From the NCBI RefSeq assembly GCF_012849375.1, contig NZ_CP051684.1, positions 4,030,001 to 4,094,000 of the forward strand: a DNA stretch of 64,000 nucleotides, read 5' to 3'. A program made the position numbers and the translations under genes. Source of the stretch: Duganella dendranthematis (lineage in GTDB: Bacteria > Pseudomonadota > Gammaproteobacteria > Burkholderiales > Burkholderiaceae_D). Under the pieces are notes generated by a model that worked only from the letters and a program-made list of their open reading frames with translations, did no database searches and had not been told where the DNA came from. Positions within the stretch are counted from its first letter, which is position 1; each line of letters starts with the position of its first letter. Of the stretch, positions 60,703 to 64,000 are shown piece after piece.

Positions 60703-61535
60703 GGATTCAGGGCTTTGAGGGCGGCCAGCAGCGCATCGAAGGCAGGGCTGGCGCTGCTCACCGCCTGCCCATTCTTCCACCAGTAGTTGACCATCATGTT
60801 CAGTGGCCCGGTGGACTGCACATGATGCCACCAGAAGGTGGGGATATAGAGAGCGTCGCCGGGCTGCAGGTCCGCCACCAGGGCCGCCGCTTGCGCGTCG
60901 CGGAAGCGTGGGTGCAGCGCGTAGTCCGGGTCACGGAAATTGACCATGCTGATCGGCGTCGGCGTCGGCGCAAAATCCAGCGGACCGATATACAGATTGT
61001 CCACCTGCGCTGGCGGGAACAGCGTAAAGCGCCGCGCGCCACTGACTACGCAGGCCAGGTTGGACGATTCGTCAAAGTGCGCCGGTGTGGTGATGGTATT
61101 GCCTAGCCACAGGCGCGGACGTGTGGACGGCGGCAGCGCCGGCGCCACATTCTCCTGCGCGAAGCGCGGCAGGCAGTCGTCGATCAAGGCGCTTTGCACC
61201 GCCACCGAAGGCGGCGCGTCAAATTGCGAATAGCGCGCCAGCTGCTCGATCACGCGCGCCACAGGCACCTTGTTGCGAACGAAGTTGAAGCCTTGCATAT
61301 CCGGCTTGTAGAACAGCCGTCCGCGCTCGGCGGGCGGCGTCATCACGGCGTCTATTTCAACATCGCTGGCCAGTGCGAGCACATATTGGCACAGCGCTTC
61401 CGGCGACTGCTGCGCGGCGCGCACGGCCGGCCAGTGGCGCACAAAGCCGCGCAGGATGGCAGGACGATAGCTGGCCGCTACTTCGCTGAAGAAGCGCGCC
61501 GGGTTCAGGTCGTGGTATTCGATGGGGGTGTTCAT
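60699..61535 (-). CDS. Cupin-like (JmjC-type) oxygenase domain protein
   Basis: A 278-residue protein of the cupin_8/JmjC fold (PF13621), related to 2-oxoglutarate-dependent hydroxylases. The N-terminus PAILRGFVRHWPAV is typical; metal ligands are likely in ITTPAHFDESSNLACVVSG (H-x-D) and a distal His in WWHHVQSTG, with LQPGDALYIPTFWWHHV as the cupin motif. Such proteins hydroxylate proteins or other macromolecules. It lies downstream of the TonB receptor's terminator and may be separately expressed. The target is unknown. Confidence 0.88.
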   Translation of the reverse strand: MNTPIEYHDLNPARFFSEVAASYRPAILRGFVRHWPAVRAAQQSPEALCQYVLALASDVEIDAVMTPPAERGRLFYKPDMQGFNFVRNKVPVARVIEQLARYSQFDAPPSVAVQSALIDDCLPRFAQENVAPALPPSTRPRLWLGNTITTPAHFDESSNLACVVSGARRFTLFPPAQVDNLYIGPLDFAPTPTPISMVNFRDPDYALHPRFRDAQAAALVADLQPGDALYIPTFWWHHVQSTGPLNMMVNYWWKNGQAVSSASPAFDALLAALKALNP

Positions 61536-61552
61536 GCGACGTATGATGGCAT

Positions 61553-61592
61553 AAAAAAGCCCGCCAGGGCCGGGGAGGCAGCCAAGGCGGGC
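61553..61592 (-). terminator. Intrinsic terminator of the TonB-dependent receptor
   Basis: Stem GCCCGCC (61559-61565) / GGCGGGC (61586-61592) with U6 on the minus strand (61553-61558). It also lies in the 5' region of the cupin gene. Confidence 0.8.
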
Positions 61593-61625
61593 ACAGACTA
61601 CACAATGAAGCTGATGAGTACTAGA

Positions 61626-64000
61626 TTAGTACTTGATATGCAGACCGGCGTAGTACTGCGCGCCGTTGGCGTAGAAGCGCGCCGGTTGATCCTTGTTGTA
61701 GATGTAGTTCTTCAGGATCGGGTTGTTCAGATTCTGACCGCTCAGCGTCAGCACGATGTTCTTGCTGATGTTGTAGTTGAACGATGCCGACAGGGTGCCG
61801 GTCGAATCCTGATACAGCGGCGTGCCACGGTCCTGCGCAGCCAGGAACGACGAGCGCCATGCGTAGCTTAAGCGGGCATTGAACTTGTCGTTTTCGAAGA
61901 AGATGCCGCCGTTGGCGGTGGTCTTCGAAGCGCCCAGCATGTCGCATGGATCGCCGGAGGTCGAGAATTGCATCGCCGGGCAGGCGCCGAAGTCCAGGTG
62001 CGAATCGGTCAGCGTGACGTTGCCGTCGATGCCGAAGCCCATACCCACCGGAATTTGCGCTGCCAGTTCCATGCCCTTCACCTTGGCGCCGACGTTGATC
62101 GGCGAGGTGATGGTGTAGTCCGCGAAGACCGCCTTGTTCTGCTCTTGCGAAGCGCGGGTGTCGAGGAAGTTGCCGACGCTCGAACCATAGCCCACGTAGT
62201 CCTTCAGGTCCATGTAGAACAGGCCAGCCGACAGCAGGGCGCGCGGTGCGAAGTACCACTGCAGCGACGCATCCAGGTTGGTCGACTTGACGGGCTTCAG
62301 TTGCGCGTTACCGCCGTTACCGGTGTGGGTTTCGTCGGTCAGCAGCACGGCGCCGCCCAATGCGCCGTAGTCGGGACGGGTCATGGTGCGCGAGACGCCC
62401 AGACGGGCCACCAGGTCGGAGCGCAGGTCGAACTTCAGGTTCAGGCTAGGCAGCGGAATCGTGGTGTTGTTGTCGATCGCCGTTTGCTTGACGAAGCCGC
62501 CCCACGGATAGGCTGGCAGGTTGCCGCCGGCCGGCTGGTTAGGCAGGATCTGATAGCCGTTGGAGGTGCCTTCGGTGCGCACGATGCGCAGGCCGACGTT
62601 ACCGCTCCAGCCTTCGCCTTCCAGTTCACCCTGGACGTAGAACGCCTTGGTGTTTTCCTTCAGGTTGAACATGTCCTGGTAGTAGGTGCGGCTGACATCG
62701 CGGTTGGAGTGCAGGTCGCCCCACGCTTGCAGGATGGCCGGGTCCAGCGCCCAGACGTTTTTAGGGAAGTCGCCGCCCAGGTCGCTACCGAAATTGCCAG
62801 GGTAGGTGGTGCCGTTCCATGCCGGGTTGGTGCTGGTGCCGCCGACGTCGGTGTTGGCCCAATTAGGACCTTGCGCCACTTCGAAGTTGGAGCGGGTGTG
62901 GTGGGTGCCACGGATGCCGAATTTCAGCTCGCGCAGCGGGCCGGAGTCCAGCTGGAAGGCGGCGTCGATCTGGCCGTAGGTCTCTTTGTCGTCGGTGCTG
63001 GCAGGCGATACGCCGAACACCCAGTCCAGCGGGGTGCCGGTGAAGACGGCGGTATTAATGTTCGGGAATTTGACGGTGGCCGGCGAACCCAGGCCGTTCA
63101 GCTGGTAGCTGGCGCCGGAGTTGTTGACGTCACCTTCAAACACGCCCTGGCTAGGCGTCACGCCTTTGCCTTTGGTGGAACCGGCTTTGGCGGTGAACAC
63201 CAGGCGGTCGGTGGCGCGCCATTTACCGTCCAGGTCAAAGAACTCGGTTTGTGCGTAAGCGCCTTCGCGCACGATGTTGTCGACGATGCCATAACGCAGC
63301 GGCGCAGCAGCGGTGCCTTTATTGGTGAACGATGCCGACACCAGCGTGCCGTTGCGGATCACGTAGCCCGGATCAGGCGCGACGCCGGAACCCAGCATGC
63401 CCGAACCGTTCATGTCGGTCATGTAGTTGGTGTTGTAGTTCGACGCGTCCATCTTCGAACGGAAGTAGGTCGCTTCCAGCGAGAAGTCGCGGCTAGGCTT
63501 GAATTGCAGGTCGATCAAACCGCCTTTGCGCTTGCGCTCCTGCTGGAACAGCGAGGAACCGATCAGGCGCGGGAACCAGACGTTGGCCAGGTCCGGATTG
63601 GTCTTCACGGCGGCGTTGGTCGGTGCAACCTGGGTCCATTGCAGCAACTCCTGGCCATCGCGGCGCAGCGAGCGCTTTTCCGAGAAGCCTTGCACCATTA
63701 GGCCCAGCGTGCCGGCTTCGTTCTTCCAGTTGAACAGGCCACTGAATTGCGGATCGGTTTTTTCCGCCAGGTCGGAATACACCGCCTGCACGGTGGCTTC
63801 CATCGAAATCGCGTTTTTGAAGTCCAGCGGGTGACGGGTCTTGATGTCGATCGAGCCGCTCGAACCGCCTTCCACCTGGTCGGCGGTCGGTGCTTTGTAG
63901 ACCACTACCTGGCCGACGATTTCCGACGGCAGCAGCGAGTACGATGCGGAACGGCCGACGGCGCCGCCCACCTGGTCCAGCACAAACCAGTCGCCGGTCG
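61626..64000 (-). CDS. TonB-dependent receptor, N-terminus beyond the window
   Basis: The window holds about 790 C-terminal residues of an outer-membrane TonB-dependent receptor; the frame is open to base 64000, so signal peptide, TonB box and start are missing. The plug part shows LLPSEIVGQVVVYKAPTADQVEGGSSGSIDIKTRHPLDF, typical of the Xanthomonas/Caulobacter-type (TIGR01782-like) carbohydrate receptors. Barrel strands follow, ending ARFYANGAQYYAGLHIKY with the C-terminal aromatic signature. Transport of glycans is likely but not proven; the GH26 gene 4 kb away may be functionally related. Confidence 0.93.
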   Translation of the reverse strand, partial: TGDWFVLDQVGGAVGRSASYSLLPSEIVGQVVVYKAPTADQVEGGSSGSIDIKTRHPLDFKNAISMEATVQAVYSDLAEKTDPQFSGLFNWKNEAGTLGLMVQGFSEKRSLRRDGQELLQWTQVAPTNAAVKTNPDLANVWFPRLIGSSLFQQERKRKGGLIDLQFKPSRDFSLEATYFRSKMDASNYNTNYMTDMNGSGMLGSGVAPDPGYVIRNGTLVSASFTNKGTAAAPLRYGIVDNIVREGAYAQTEFFDLDGKWRATDRLVFTAKAGSTKGKGVTPSQGVFEGDVNNSGASYQLNGLGSPATVKFPNINTAVFTGTPLDWVFGVSPASTDDKETYGQIDAAFQLDSGPLRELKFGIRGTHHTRSNFEVAQGPNWANTDVGGTSTNPAWNGTTYPGNFGSDLGGDFPKNVWALDPAILQAWGDLHSNRDVSRTYYQDMFNLKENTKAFYVQGELEGEGWSGNVGLRIVRTEGTSNGYQILPNQPAGGNLPAYPWGGFVKQTAIDNNTTIPLPSLNLKFDLRSDLVARLGVSRTMTRPDYGALGGAVLLTDETHTGNGGNAQLKPVKSTNLDASLQWYFAPRALLSAGLFYMDLKDYVGYGSSVGNFLDTRASQEQNKAVFADYTITSPINVGAKVKGMELAAQIPVGMGFGIDGNVTLTDSHLDFGACPAMQFSTSGDPCDMLGASKTTANGGIFFENDKFNARLSYAWRSSFLAAQDRGTPLYQDSTGTLSASFNYNISKNIVLTLSGQNLNNPILKNYIYNKDQPARFYANGAQYYAGLHIKY

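Noticed and set aside
61968..63701. Long plus-strand open frame of 577 codons
   Set aside because: Antisense to the TonB-dependent receptor, which has clear plug and barrel features.

Overview
The window is high-GC bacterial chromosome that looks like Oxalobacteraceae (Betaproteobacteria, Massilia/Duganella group). This rests on gene content and order: rpsP-rimM-trmD-rplS followed by a Nudix hydrolase, a CobD/CbiB-like protein, a DUF3579 protein and an M16 peptidase; etfB-etfA with an acyl-CoA dehydrogenase; a FilA-like secreted protein cluster; a DUF5610 protein. Genus is an inference, because no rRNA is present. I see no tRNA, rRNA, transposase, integrase, prophage or CRISPR array. Almost all the sequence is ordinary, densely packed chromosome.

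Layout. 1-3.3 kb: five secreted paralogues with a shared ELS-x-V-x-G motif after the signal peptide (FilA/DUF6160-like); the first two are a recent tandem duplication. 3.3-11.9 kb: MFS exporter, LLM flavin monooxygenase, orphan solute-binding protein with an AT-rich 3' half, TraB/GumN protein, small lipoprotein-like and small orphan genes around a perfect FNR box, VanZ, a candidate minus-strand sRNA, an SDR, pyrF and a serine hydrolase. 12-22 kb: sbcB, DUF5610 gene with a sigma28-like promoter, a frameshifted cNMP/GGDEF gene, metal-receptor-like protein, HPF/RaiA, hydrolase-TPR protein, DUF1345, MFS, ferredoxin reductase and an epimerase. 22-26 kb: small orphan genes, one behind a second perfect FNR box, a protein ending in six AHSGVL decapeptide repeats, and a CHASE histidine kinase. 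26-39.8 kb: glnS, a J-domain operon with three unknown genes, LysR/MFS divergon, GGDEF-EAL protein, CoA transferase, M48 peptidase, ugpQ, LuxR-type regulator. 39.9-49 kb: alaS, TusA-like, etfBA and acyl-CoA dehydrogenase, glycine-zipper protein, panE, TM2 protein. 49-56.4 kb: the rpsP operon, a frameshifted Nudix gene, CobD/CbiB-like, DUF3579, M16 peptidase. 56.4-64 kb: GH26 mannanase, Rrf2/flavoprotein pair, LysR/dehydrogenase divergon, cupin, and a TonB-dependent receptor cut by the window end.

How they work together. Housekeeping blocks cover translation (glnS, alaS, rpsP-rimM-trmD-rplS, HPF), pyrimidine synthesis (pyrF), pantothenate synthesis (panE), recombination (sbcB) and beta-oxidation electron transfer (etfBA plus dehydrogenase). 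Signalling genes (two GGDEF proteins, CHASE kinase, LuxR, LysR x2, Rrf2) are scattered. The most unusual items are the FilA-like cluster, the AHSGVL repeat protein, the J-domain operon, and two small orphan genes each placed behind a perfect TTGAT-N4-ATCAA site at class II promoter spacing. Two genes (GGDEF, Nudix) each lack one base, which is either real decay or a sequencing error.
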